Shown here one piece after another: positions 39,394 through 47,242 of a stretch of 64,000 nucleotides of DNA. Source of the stretch: Pseudomonas sp. KNUC1026. Lineage in GTDB: Bacteria; Pseudomonadota; Gammaproteobacteria; Pseudomonadales; Pseudomonadaceae. Made by a program: the position numbers and the translations under genes. A model generated the notes under the pieces. It saw only the letters and a list, made by a program, of their open reading frames with translations, searched no databases and was not told the origin of the DNA. The stretch spans positions 4,240,001 through 4,304,000 of the forward strand of contig NZ_CP087138.1 of the NCBI RefSeq assembly GCF_021650705.1. The letters are read 5' to 3'. Position 1 is the stretch's first letter. Each line of letters starts with the position of its first letter.

Positions 39394-40245
39394 CTAGGCC
39401 ATTGCCACCTGAGTCCTGTACGCCACAGGGCTCAGACCGCCCAGTTTCATCTTGATGCGATCGTGGTTGTAGTAATGGATGTACTCATCGATCGCAGCCG
39501 CCAGTTCTGCCGTGCTGGTGAAACGCTGTCGATAATACATCTCCGATTTCAACGTGCCGAAGAAACTTTCCATCGCCGCGTTATCCAGGCAGTTGCCCCG
39601 GCGTGACATGCTCTGCGTCAGCCCGCGTTCCGCCAGTCGATGGCGATAACGGTAGTACTGGTACTGCCATCCCTGATCCGAGTGCATCAACGGGCAAATG
39701 CCTTCGGGTAACTTCGCCAGGGCCTTGTCCAGCATCCGCCCGACCAGCGCGTAATGCGGCGAAGTATCGACCTGGTAAGCCACGATCTCTCCATTGAACA
39801 AGTCCAGTACCGGCGAAAGGTAAAGCCGCTCGCCGTTGACCTTGAACTCGGTGACGTCCGTGACCCATTTGCAGTTGGGTCGATCCGTGTCGAACTGCCT
39901 TTCCAGAATGTTCTCTGCAATGCGCCCAGGCTCCCCTCGGAAAGACTTGTAGCGCTTGGGGCGAACTGTGCACTTCAGGCCCAACTCGGCCATCAATCTG
40001 CGTACTCGCTTGCCGTTGACGACATGCCCCTCATTGCCCAGCGCAGCCTCTATCCGCCGATAACCGTATCGACCTTTATGCTGCGTCTGAATGCTCTGGA
40101 TCAGTGCTTTCAGCGGGGCATGCTTGTCCGGGGCAGCCATTGCCTTGAGCTGGTAATAGTAAGTGCTGCGCGACAAGCCAATCAGGCTGAGCAGGTTATC
40201 CAGCGGAAACTGTGAGCGCAGCTCGCTGACTATCCGGGTTTTTTC
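39394..40245 (-). CDS. IS3-family transposase OrfB (DDE catalytic part)
   Basis: About 283 residues, made as an OrfAB fusion by -1 frameshifting. Reading in the -1 frame begins at the A6 run (40239-40244) with EKTRIVSELR. HTH-like start ASRSTYYYQL-type sequence (LIGLSRSTYYYQLKAM), then HTH_21 region KGRYGYRRIEAAL. The rve integrase core has catalytic Asp in KWVTDVTEF, Asp in MHSDQGWQYQ and Glu in DNAAMESFFGTLKSE. Confidence 0.95.
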   Translation of the reverse strand, partial: EKTRIVSELRSQFPLDNLLSLIGLSRSTYYYQLKAMAAPDKHAPLKALIQSIQTQHKGRYGYRRIEAALGNEGHVVNGKRVRRLMAELGLKCTVRPKRYKSFRGEPGRIAENILERQFDTDRPNCKWVTDVTEFKVNGERLYLSPVLDLFNGEIVAYQVDTSPHYALVGRMLDKALAKLPEGICPLMHSDQGWQYQYYRYRHRLAERGLTQSMSRRGNCLDNAAMESFFGTLKSEMYYRQRFTSTAELAAAIDEYIHYYNHDRIKMKLGGLSPVAYRTQVAMA

Positions 40246-40766
40246 TGCTCGAGTTCTCGTAGCCTCGCTTTCTCCTCGCGAAGCTCCTTGAGCTTTTTTA
40301 GGTAGGCGTTCTCCATGCGAAGGAATTCGACTTCTGCCAGCAAATTCTTGTAGGCGCGCTGTTCTTCGGTCAGGGGCGTGGCGACTTTCGACTTGGCGGG
40401 TTTCTTTGGCATGGCGGGAGGCTTTCCTATCTTTCGTGTAACCAAGGCTGGAAGTCCGCCACTGTAATACTGCTGCTCCCAGCTGCCTATCTGAGTGGAA
40501 CAGACCAGGTTGAAAACCGCAGCGGTGCGGCGCAGTGACAGTTTCTCCCGCCACATGTGCTGGAGCACGGAAAGTTTGAACTGGGGGGTGTGATCCTTGC
40601 CACGTGGTTTGAGGCTGGCTTCGCCGTGCAGGCGATAAGCTTCGACCCAACGGCGAAGCAGTGAAGGGTCCATGCCGAATTGCTCGGCGATGAAGCGAAA
40701 GCCGAAGCCGCGCTCGAGGAAGGCCTGGATAGCGGACAGCTTGAACTGATGGGTGTACTTCTGCAT
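40230..40766 (-). CDS. IS3-family OrfA
   Basis: 178 residues. Two helix-turn-helix repeats (KLSAIQAFLERGFGFRFIAEQFG and KLSVLQHMWREKLSLRRTAAVFN), then a leucine-zipper-like coiled coil (LLAEVEFLRMENAYLKKLKE). The gene ends LEQKKPG over a CAG AAA AAA CCC slip site leading into OrfB. The two HTH units mark the IS150 group. Confidence 0.94.
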   Translation of the reverse strand: MQKYTHQFKLSAIQAFLERGFGFRFIAEQFGMDPSLLRRWVEAYRLHGEASLKPRGKDHTPQFKLSVLQHMWREKLSLRRTAAVFNLVCSTQIGSWEQQYYSGGLPALVTRKIGKPPAMPKKPAKSKVATPLTEEQRAYKNLLAEVEFLRMENAYLKKLKELREEKARLRELEQKKPG

Positions 40767-40860
40767 GTGGAGCTCCCCTGGAGTTGGTTGGTGTGTCCAA
40801 CTTCAGGGGCGCAGATCATTTTGATCTGCTCTGATTTCGATCAACTGCTCCCATTGTGAG

Positions 40861-40886
40861 GTGGGAGGCCGGCTTGCCGGGCGACG
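40861..40886. repeat. REP unit right of the insertion sequence
   Basis: GTGGGAGGCCGGCTTGCCGG followed by GCGACG, forward orientation; partner of the copy at 39331. Confidence 0.82.
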
Positions 40887-40893
40887 CGCCAAT

Positions 40894-41637
40894 CTAGGCC
40901 CAGCTAAACCGACTTTCCATTACTTGAGCTTCCAGCTGCAAAAGACCTCCATACGCCGCAGCCGGCATCACCTCCTCGATACCTAACGCCACTGCAAACT
41001 CCGGCAACGTCCAGTTGAGCGCCTCTCGCAGCACCTCCACCTCCGCATCCGAACTCCCAAGCGAAGTAATCAAAGGCAAGCACGGGCTACGCACACTGCG
41101 CGCCAGCACTCTCAAGCCCTGAACCTCCTCGCTGTACTCGCGCGCCAGGTAGTCATAGGTAATGCTGTCCACCGCAGCAAGATCGCCCAGGCCTTGCCTG
41201 AGGCTGTGCATGCTCGCCCTGTGCCCACCCGTCACGATGACCTCAGAGAAAAACGCCCCATCGTGAACGGCCTGTAACGTGTGGCGAAACAGGTTCATGC
41301 CTGAATTCGAATCCCAACCATTGACCAACCCCCGGCTACCGACCGCATCTGCCAAGGTGACAAACGGCGCCTGCTCGCGGCACAGCACCAGGCTGCAGTG
41401 GGTGCCCCCGCTGCTGTGAACCAGCTCATACCGAGGCGTGCCGACAACCCTCACCTTCCCCCACAACTGCGTCACGAGCGGATAGCCGCAGGTGTGCGCC
41501 AGCCGCAGATCAGGCGCCAGCCATTGCGCCATGAGCTCATCGCCTTGAAACGGCTGCCAGGCTTCACCCATATAGCCAGCCGCCGCGCGCAGCCACGCTG
41601 CCTGCGCCTCGACCACTCGCGCAGGCGCCACATACAT
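40894..41637 (-). CDS. PhnD-like solute-binding-fold protein without signal peptide
   Basis: 247 residues from MYVAPARVVEAQ; an ORF extension to 41682 overlaps the upstream gene and gives no signal peptide either. The sequence follows the phosphate/phosphite/phosphonate-binding (PF12974-like) pattern: HTCGYPLVTQLWGKVRVVG, FVTLADAVGSRGLVNGWDSNSGMNLFRHTL, VIVTGGHRASMHSLRQGLGDLAAVDSITYDYLA. Lack of export signal is odd for a transport binding protein and suggests a cytosolic role. Last gene of the desaturase/ABC operon. Confidence 0.8.
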   Translation of the reverse strand: MYVAPARVVEAQAAWLRAAAGYMGEAWQPFQGDELMAQWLAPDLRLAHTCGYPLVTQLWGKVRVVGTPRYELVHSSGGTHCSLVLCREQAPFVTLADAVGSRGLVNGWDSNSGMNLFRHTLQAVHDGAFFSEVIVTGGHRASMHSLRQGLGDLAAVDSITYDYLAREYSEEVQGLRVLARSVRSPCLPLITSLGSSDAEVEVLREALNWTLPEFAVALGIEEVMPAAAYGGLLQLEAQVMESRFSWA

Positions 41638-41651
41638 CGATAGGCCAGCCC

Positions 41652-42557
41652 TCACGGCGCCTGCAGGTGCGTGCTCACCCACTGTTCAGCCACTTTGGCC
41701 GGGTCCTTGTGGTCGATTTCTACCTGGCGGTTCAGGGCGATCAGTTGCTCATCGGTCAGCTTCGCGGAAAGGGCGTTGAGCGCCTTGGCCAGTTGGTCAT
41801 TGAGCACGGCGGTGCGCACTTCAGGCACGACGTTCTGCGGTGGCTGCTGATGGCGGTCGTCCTTGAGCACTACCCAGTCTTCTGTGGCCAGGATGCCTTG
41901 AGTGGACACCACAGTCGCCACATCGATAGAGCCCGAGTTCAGCGCCAGGCGTGTCAGCGGGCCGCCCATGTCCAATGACTTCATCGACTTGAATTCGATG
42001 CCGTAGACCTTCTTCAGGCCCGGCAGGCCCAGCGCATTGGTTTTCACCTCAGGTGGGCCGCCCACTACCAGGTCCTTGGCGATCGGCGCCAGGTCGCTCA
42101 TGTTGGCCAGGTGGTATTTCTCGGCGGTTTTCTTCTTCACCGCCCAGGCATCGATGGAGCCAGCTGGCGCGGGTTCAAGCAACGTAAGGTCCTTGCCCAG
42201 GTGCGGCTTGAGGGCCTCTTCGATCTTGCCCGCATCGGTGAGCGTATTGTTGCCATCGTGGAAGGCAAGTAACGCGCCGAGGTATTCCGGGACCACGTCA
42301 ACTTCACCGGTCTCCATGGCCTTGGCGATGATCTGGCGGTTGCCCAGGTTGAGGCGGGTCTTCACCTCGAAGCCTTCTTTGCGCAAGGCTGCTGCGTAGA
42401 GGTTGGCGAGCACGGTTTGCTCGGAGAAGTTGGCACCGCCCACGGTGACGGTGGCTGCGTTCGCAGCGCTGCCTGCCATGAACAAGGCAAGCCCCGAAGC
42501 GATGGCGAGGGCCCAGCGTGGTTTCTTTCCTGCGGGTGTGGTGCGGGTCGGCTTCAT
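41652..42557 (-). CDS. Osmoprotectant (glycine betaine/choline-type) ABC transporter, substrate-binding protein
   Basis: 301 residues. Signal peptide (WALAIASGLALFMAGSAANAA), then the OpuAC/OsmF-type domain: VTVGGANFSEQTVLANLYAAALRKEGF, ETGEVDVVPEYLGALLAF, LNSGSIDVATVVSTQGILA. Family binds quaternary ammonium compounds, but the exact ligand is not determinable. Start overlaps the permease stop by four bases (ATGA). Confidence 0.9.
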   Translation of the reverse strand: MKPTRTTPAGKKPRWALAIASGLALFMAGSAANAATVTVGGANFSEQTVLANLYAAALRKEGFEVKTRLNLGNRQIIAKAMETGEVDVVPEYLGALLAFHDGNNTLTDAGKIEEALKPHLGKDLTLLEPAPAGSIDAWAVKKKTAEKYHLANMSDLAPIAKDLVVGGPPEVKTNALGLPGLKKVYGIEFKSMKSLDMGGPLTRLALNSGSIDVATVVSTQGILATEDWVVLKDDRHQQPPQNVVPEVRTAVLNDQLAKALNALSAKLTDEQLIALNRQVEIDHKDPAKVAEQWVSTHLQAP

Positions 42558-43282
42558 GGCGTGGTCTCGGTTGAGGGCGCGGATGCGCGAGGCGGTTCAG
42601 TATTCGCTCTGCCACTGTATGCGGCAGGCTGGGAGGCGCGGCTCAAACGCCGCTGGATGCGTGCACATCCCCATTCGCTGAGGATGGCGACGGCGCACAC
42701 CAGCAATGCGCCGGCGATGATCTGTGGAGTGTCGTTGCGCCCCAGGCCATCGATGAGGAAGCGCCCCAGCCCACCAAAGCCTACATATGCGGCGATGGTG
42801 GCCGTGGCGATCAATTGAATCAGCGCAGCGCGAATGCCTGCGAAAATCAGCGGCAATGCCAGCGGGCATTCGAGCTGCACGAACACCTGCCAGCGGTACA
42901 TGCCCATCGCCACAGCACCGCGCTTGAGCTCACTGTCGACCTGCGAGATGCCGACGATGGTGTTGGTCAGCAGCAGCGGCAGCGTCATGATCACCAGCGC
43001 GAAGATCACTGTGCTGGGCGAATAGCCCACCACCATGATCGCCAGAATCACCACGCCCAGCGACGGCAGTGCACGGCCGACGTTGAACACGCCCACCGCG
43101 CACTGCGCGGCCTTGCGATAGTTGGCCAGCAACGCACCCAGCGGAATCGCGATGACCGCAGCGATGGCGATACTCAACGCCACGTAATACAGGTGCTCCA
43201 GCAGCCGGGTGAGCACGCCCTCCTCGCCCAGCCAGTGCTCAGGGTTGAGGAACCAATGGATCACGCCGGTCAGGATATCCAT
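42554..43282 (-). CDS. Osmoprotectant-type ABC transporter permease 1
   Basis: 242 residues from MDILTGVIHWFLNPEHW (ATG shares one base with the preceding stop, TAATG). About five to six membrane helices; BPD permease signature region RGAVAMGMYRWQVFVQLECPLALPLIFAGIRAA, then IATATIAAYVGFGGLGRFLIDG, as in OpuCB/ProW-like subunits. Pro/Ser/Thr-rich cytosolic tail. Confidence 0.9.
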   Translation of the reverse strand: MDILTGVIHWFLNPEHWLGEEGVLTRLLEHLYYVALSIAIAAVIAIPLGALLANYRKAAQCAVGVFNVGRALPSLGVVILAIMVVGYSPSTVIFALVIMTLPLLLTNTIVGISQVDSELKRGAVAMGMYRWQVFVQLECPLALPLIFAGIRAALIQLIATATIAAYVGFGGLGRFLIDGLGRNDTPQIIAGALLVCAVAILSEWGCARIQRRLSRASQPAAYSGRANTEPPRASAPSTETTP

Positions 43283-43911
43283 TACCTCTCCCACCGGATC
43301 ACGGCTTTTTCCACAGCCCAGAACCCTGCATCCAGGCAGAGCGCCAGGGCCACCGTCAGCGCCAGGCTCACCACTACGGGCGTGGTGAAGCCCAGCGTAA
43401 GGCCGGTGATGAACAACTGCCCGAGGCCGCCCTGGCCAATGATGGCCGTGACCGTCACCAGCCCGACCAGGCTCACCGCCGTGGTGCGCAACCCGGCCAG
43501 AAAAGCCGGCATCGCCAGGGGCAGTTCAACGTGGACGAAGGTTTGCCAACGGGTATGGCCTAGCGCGCGGGCCTCTTCAATGATGTCTTGCGGGTTGCTG
43601 GCAAGGCCGGCCAGCACGTTCTGCAACACGATCAACAGCGAATACAGGCTCAGCCCGATCACCGAGGTGGTTTTCGAAAGCCCCGTGAACGGCATCAGCA
43701 AGATGAACATCGCCAGCGACGGCACCGTGAACAGCAGGCCGCTGATTGCAAGAAAGGGCGTAGCCAGCACCGGCCAGCGCAGGGTCAGCAGCACCATGGC
43801 GCTGGCGATGGCGGTGCCGATGGCCAGGGAGCTGGCCACGAACAACAGGTGGTCAAGCAGCAGGCTGACGATCTGCGAGCTGTTGTCCATCACCCAGGAG
43901 AAATCGATCAT
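43282..43911 (-). CDS. Osmoprotectant-type ABC transporter permease 2
   Basis: 209 residues, five or six membrane helices. Coupling motif EEARALGHTRWQTFVHVELPLAMPAFLAGLRT and VGLVTVTAIIGQGGLGQLFITG are characteristic. Second permease of the OpuCB/CD pair type. Lies 16 bases after the ATPase gene. Confidence 0.91.
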   Translation of the reverse strand: MIDFSWVMDNSSQIVSLLLDHLLFVASSLAIGTAIASAMVLLTLRWPVLATPFLAISGLLFTVPSLAMFILLMPFTGLSKTTSVIGLSLYSLLIVLQNVLAGLASNPQDIIEEARALGHTRWQTFVHVELPLAMPAFLAGLRTTAVSLVGLVTVTAIIGQGGLGQLFITGLTLGFTTPVVVSLALTVALALCLDAGFWAVEKAVIRWER

Positions 43912-43927
43912 CGCGCAGGGCCGCCCA

Positions 43928-44977
43928 CTATGAGTTCAAGGCTTTGTAGAGGCAGTAGCAGGTGACGCAACCTTTGTACCTGCCCTCGATGTCGACGTGT
44001 ACAGCGGTGCTGCCAGCGTTGTTGAGGATCTTCAGCAGCGCCTGCTGCAAGGTTTCCTCGCCCGTGACCACAGCGAGCTTCGGCGCCTTGGCGCCATTGC
44101 TGCTGTGCCAGGCCAGCGGCTGCGAGCGCTCGTTCAACGCCAGAGTGAAGCGGCTGTCGAGCGGGTGGCCGATCGAAGCCACATGGCTGGTATCAGGCGC
44201 AGGCCCGGTTTCCAGGTCCGAGACCTTCATCAACGCCAGCCTTTTCAGCGATGGGTCGCTGCCTACGAACTGGCGCACGAAGTCGTTCTTTGGCTGAGCG
44301 AGCAACTGCGCGGGTGCTTCGAACTGCGCCAACTGGCCGTGCCCTTCGAACACCGCGATACGGTCGCCCAACCGCATGGCTTCGTCCATGTCGTGGGTCA
44401 CCAGAATGATGGTTTTGCGCAAACGGCGCTGCAGGGCGACCAGCTCATCCTGCAGGTGTTCGCGAATCACCGGGTCGAGGGCTGCGAAGGGTTCATCCAT
44501 CAATACCACCGGCGGGTCGGAGGCCAAGGCCCTGGCCAGCGCAACGCGGCTTTGCTGCCCACCGGAAAGCTGGCCCGGGTAACGGCCCAGCAACTCGGCC
44601 GGCAGCCCCAGCAAGGTGGTCAACTCTTCAACCCGCGCGCCGATGTCGGCAGGCTTCCAACCCAGCAGCCTTGGCACTGTGGCGATGTTTTCGCTGACGG
44701 TGCGATGCGGGAACAGCGCCGCGTTCTGCATCATGAAGCCGATGCTGCGGCGCAAGGTCACGACATCCATGGCGTCATTGGCCACGCCGTTCACGCGGAT
44801 TACGCCGCTGCTCTGGGTTTCGAGCCGGTTGATCAGGCGCAGGCTCGTGGTTTTGCCGCAGCCGCTGGGGCCGATGAACACACACAGCTCACCGGCTGCA
44901 ATTTCAAGGCTCAGGTCGCTGACCGCCGGCTCGCTCTTGCCTGGGTGAAACTTCGTAACGGCATCAAATTCGATCAT
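43928..44977 (-). CDS. Osmoprotectant-type ABC transporter ATP-binding protein
   Basis: 349 residues from MIEFDAVTKFHPGKS. Walker A GPSGCGKTT, signature LSGGQQSRVALARAL, Walker B PPVVLMDEPFAALD, H-loop VTHDMDEA. After the ATPase domain comes a C-terminal extension of about 120 residues in the place where OpuCA proteins carry CBS domains, ending abnormally Cys-rich (GCVTCYCLYKALNS). The ATG shares one base with the desaturase stop. Confidence 0.92.
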   Translation of the reverse strand: MIEFDAVTKFHPGKSEPAVSDLSLEIAAGELCVFIGPSGCGKTTSLRLINRLETQSSGVIRVNGVANDAMDVVTLRRSIGFMMQNAALFPHRTVSENIATVPRLLGWKPADIGARVEELTTLLGLPAELLGRYPGQLSGGQQSRVALARALASDPPVVLMDEPFAALDPVIREHLQDELVALQRRLRKTIILVTHDMDEAMRLGDRIAVFEGHGQLAQFEAPAQLLAQPKNDFVRQFVGSDPSLKRLALMKVSDLETGPAPDTSHVASIGHPLDSRFTLALNERSQPLAWHSSNGAKAPKLAVVTGEETLQQALLKILNNAGSTAVHVDIEGRYKGCVTCYCLYKALNS

Positions 44978-45948
44978 CAAGCCTTTCCAGCCAGCGGTTT
45001 AGACGGGGAGCTGGCCGGGGTATCGAGGGAGTCGATCGGCCGGCTGAAGTGGCGGCGCAACAGCGCTGTGTAACCGCTCACCACATACCCGTCGTTTCGT
45101 GCGATCCAGCATAGCCGCCTGGCCCGATACACGCCTGGAAGGCAGTACCACGGCAACCTCGGCAGGTCATGGTGAACCAGGTGCAAGTTCAGATGCAGGA
45201 ACAGACAACTCAACAGCCCACGTGACTCATTCAAAATCGTGCGGTGGGCCGGATCCGTGGCGGGGCGGTGCTCGCTGAACGACCGGATCAGGGTGATGGC
45301 CAGCGCCGGCAGCGACACGTAGCCGACATATTCCAGAGCGCTCAGGGCGCTGAATCGCTGGACGCAATACAGGATCACCGCCACCAGCAACAGGTGTATC
45401 AACCACACCCGCTGCTGGCCTTGCCGGCCTTTCAAGGCAGGCAGGATGTCGTCGCTCAGCAACGCCGCCAGGGATGTGAAAACCCCCAGCATCAGGCGCC
45501 CAGCGAGTGTTTTGTTGGCCCAGAGCAGCCACCGGGCGAAAGGGCCGGCCTCAGCCCAGCGTTGAGCCGTGACGTAGCGGCTTTCAGGGTCGAGCCCCGG
45601 CACGGTCAGGGTGTGCTCGTTGTGATGGGCCAGGTGCGAATCTCGGTAGAGCGGATAGGGGTACCACAGCGCGAACGGCAAATAGGCCAGGCACGCATTG
45701 AGGCGCGCCGACCTCGTCGGGTGGCCATGAATGCACTCGTGCTGCAATGACATCCACAACACCAGCAGCGGCACCAGCACCGCCACGCTGGCGGCTTTGC
45801 CCAGTGATGCTGCGCCGAAGATCACTGCAGCCCAGCTGGCATAGAACCCGATCAGCAACAGCCAGGTGGGCCATTCGCTACGGACAGTGAAGGTGCGGTG
45901 TAGCTGCGCAATGTCGTGACGGTGTGCGTCGTCGAGGTATCGGGCCAT
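44977..45948 (-). CDS. Fatty acid desaturase family membrane protein
   Basis: 323 residues with several membrane helices and the His boxes of diiron desaturases/hydroxylases: HECIHGH, HLAHHNEH and HLNLHLVHHDLP. Starts MARYLDDAHRHDIAQLH; no good ribosome site is visible. First gene of a six-gene operon with an osmoprotectant-type ABC transporter, an unusual partnership. Could act on fatty acyl chains or on another lipophilic or quaternary-amine substrate. Confidence 0.88.
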   Translation of the reverse strand: MARYLDDAHRHDIAQLHRTFTVRSEWPTWLLLIGFYASWAAVIFGAASLGKAASVAVLVPLLVLWMSLQHECIHGHPTRSARLNACLAYLPFALWYPYPLYRDSHLAHHNEHTLTVPGLDPESRYVTAQRWAEAGPFARWLLWANKTLAGRLMLGVFTSLAALLSDDILPALKGRQGQQRVWLIHLLLVAVILYCVQRFSALSALEYVGYVSLPALAITLIRSFSEHRPATDPAHRTILNESRGLLSCLFLHLNLHLVHHDLPRLPWYCLPGVYRARRLCWIARNDGYVVSGYTALLRRHFSRPIDSLDTPASSPSKPLAGKA

Positions 45949-46189
45949 GAAAGCGTTGCACCAGAAAGTGTGAAGACACCTCTTGGTAACATGCGCTCAT
46001 ATTTCCTAAAAATAATAAAAAGTCTTTTGGATATTTCTTGAAACGATAAGCACCTATGGCGAAACCGTGCCGGGCGTCCTGCCCGACGGCCTGCCGGTGT
46101 CGGCGTTGTAGCCGGTTCGCAATCCCAGTAAACTCTGCCCTCGGCTGGCTTTGTGACACCTGTCAGGTTCACGGCGAAGCAGCTCGCGC
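45949..46189. other. A+T-rich upstream region of the desaturase operon
   Basis: Contains CTAAAAATAATAAAAAGTCT at 46007-46026, markedly A+T-rich against its surroundings and probably the promoter region of the operon. No gene seen. Confidence 0.5.
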
Positions 46190-46263
46190 CGGCGGTTTTA
46201 TTCCGTCCCCGGCCAACCCTCTTCCGGCCCCCGATATCGCAAGGTATTGGGGGTTTTGCTTTG
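46190..46263 (+). repeat. Diverged duplicate of tRNA-Phe 3' end and terminator (putative att remnant)
   Basis: Shares with 39231-39306 the blocks CGGCGGTT, ATTCCGTCCC, CCCCCGATATCG, AAGGTAT and GGGGGTTTTGCTTT, in order, with a four-base length difference. Nothing upstream resembles the 5' part of the tRNA, so only the last ~25 bases plus terminator are duplicated. This matches the displaced 3' end left by integration into a tRNA gene. Confidence 0.75.
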
Positions 46264-46290
46264 TACCGCTCCAACGCTCAGGAAACTGCC

Positions 46291-46758
46291 ATGTCCTCCG
46301 CACGCAAGCAGCAGAAACAAAAAGCCCGCGCCTCGGCCAAGGCCAAGGAAAAGCGCATCGCCCGCAACAACGAACCGCGCCGCGATCCGTTCGCCGCTCA
46401 GGCATCCGACAACCCCATGAACGAGCATGGCGACGTCACCCCAGACCTGCTGCTTGATGCCATGGAAGACAGCGGCGAGCTGGACGAGCTCTTCCAGCAA
46501 CTGGCCGAGGCTCACAAGCAGAGCCAGCAGGCCATGTGCGAAGCCTTCCTGCAGAGCAAGCCGATGGTGCGCCTGGCGCAGTTCTGGGATGAGGAGCCGC
46601 TTACCGACTTCATCTTCGGCAGCCTGCTCAGCTACAAGATCTGGCGCGACAAGTGCGATGAAGACACCGCTGTAGCCTGGATCGAAAGCGAAGCCTTCCA
46701 GCAGGACTACGTAGCGGCTTCAGAAGCCATCGTGGCGCGCAACAGTTCGGCGCAATGA
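46291..46758 (+). CDS. Conserved hypothetical protein
   Basis: 155 residues from MSSARKQQKQKARASAKAKEKR, a strongly basic N-terminus, followed by an acidic helical region (MNEHGDVTPDLLLDAMEDSGELDELFQQLAEAHKQSQQ) and a C-terminal Trp-containing domain (LAQFWDEEPLTDFIFGSLLSYKIWRDK). No signal peptide or membrane helix. No function recognised. Directly downstream of the tRNA-Phe remnant, so probably the original chromosomal neighbour of that tRNA. Confidence 0.8.
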   Translation: MSSARKQQKQKARASAKAKEKRIARNNEPRRDPFAAQASDNPMNEHGDVTPDLLLDAMEDSGELDELFQQLAEAHKQSQQAMCEAFLQSKPMVRLAQFWDEEPLTDFIFGSLLSYKIWRDKCDEDTAVAWIESEAFQQDYVAASEAIVARNSSAQ

Positions 46759-46833
46759 TTTTGTATCTGGCGATGACAAACTCTCGCCGATAGAATGCAC
46801 CGCATATCCCCCGCCTCATGGAAGAACGAAGGA

Positions 46834-47232
46834 ATGTGGAACGCTAATCGTGCTGTGGATTACCTCAACACCCACGCGACCGGCCATAGCCTTGGCCGCT
46901 GTGCGGAGTTCACCCGCAAGGCCGTTGAAGCCGGTGGCGTAACGCTGGCGCGGCACCAGTCCGCCAAGGACTACGGCCGCTCGCTGTTCCTGGTGGGCTT
47001 TCAGCCCATCGAGCTGAAGAACGAAAAAGGCGAGCAGACTCCGCTCAAGGCCGGCGACGTCGCGATCATCCAGCCCATTCCCGGCCACCCGCACGGCCAC
47101 ATGACCATGTACAACGGCAAGATCTGGATTTCAGACTTCCGCCAGCGCACCATGTACCCGGGGCAGTCGTACCGCAAACACCACCCGCCCTTTACCGTCT
47201 ACCGCTACGCATACGCCTGCGCGGCTCCGTAA
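46834..47232 (+). CDS. Putative Cys/His peptidoglycan amidase (NlpC/P60-like, Tae-type effector candidate)
   Basis: 132 residues from MWNANRAVDYLNTHATG; the start is uncertain because the AAGG lies too close, and an in-frame ATG exists at 46795. Candidate catalytic Cys in LGRCAEFTRKAVEAGG and His in GHPHGHMTMYNGKIWISDF, the spacing of NlpC/P60-fold amidases. From memory it resembles small Tae2-type T6SS amidase effectors. No signal peptide, as expected if delivered by a T6SS. Followed after ten bases by two exported paralogues. Confidence 0.7.
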   Translation: MWNANRAVDYLNTHATGHSLGRCAEFTRKAVEAGGVTLARHQSAKDYGRSLFLVGFQPIELKNEKGEQTPLKAGDVAIIQPIPGHPHGHMTMYNGKIWISDFRQRTMYPGQSYRKHHPPFTVYRYAYACAAP

Positions 47233-47242
47233 GGTCCTATCG

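Larger units (their letters stand above)
39361..40818 (-). mobile_element. IS3-family (IS150 group) insertion sequence
   Basis: 1458 bp with 26-base perfect terminal inverted repeats (39361-39386 and 40793-40818), reading TGATCTGCGCCCCTGAAGTT from each end. Flanked on both sides by TTTT, a possible target duplication. Contains orfA and orfB in the -1 relation typical of IS3 elements. Both genes and both ends look intact, so it may be active. Confidence 0.95.

Noticed and set aside
46140..46263. A complete second tRNA gene at 46.19 kb
   Set aside because: Only the T-arm 3' side and terminator resemble tRNA-Phe; no acceptor 5' strand, D arm or anticodon arm can be found upstream, so it is a fragment.
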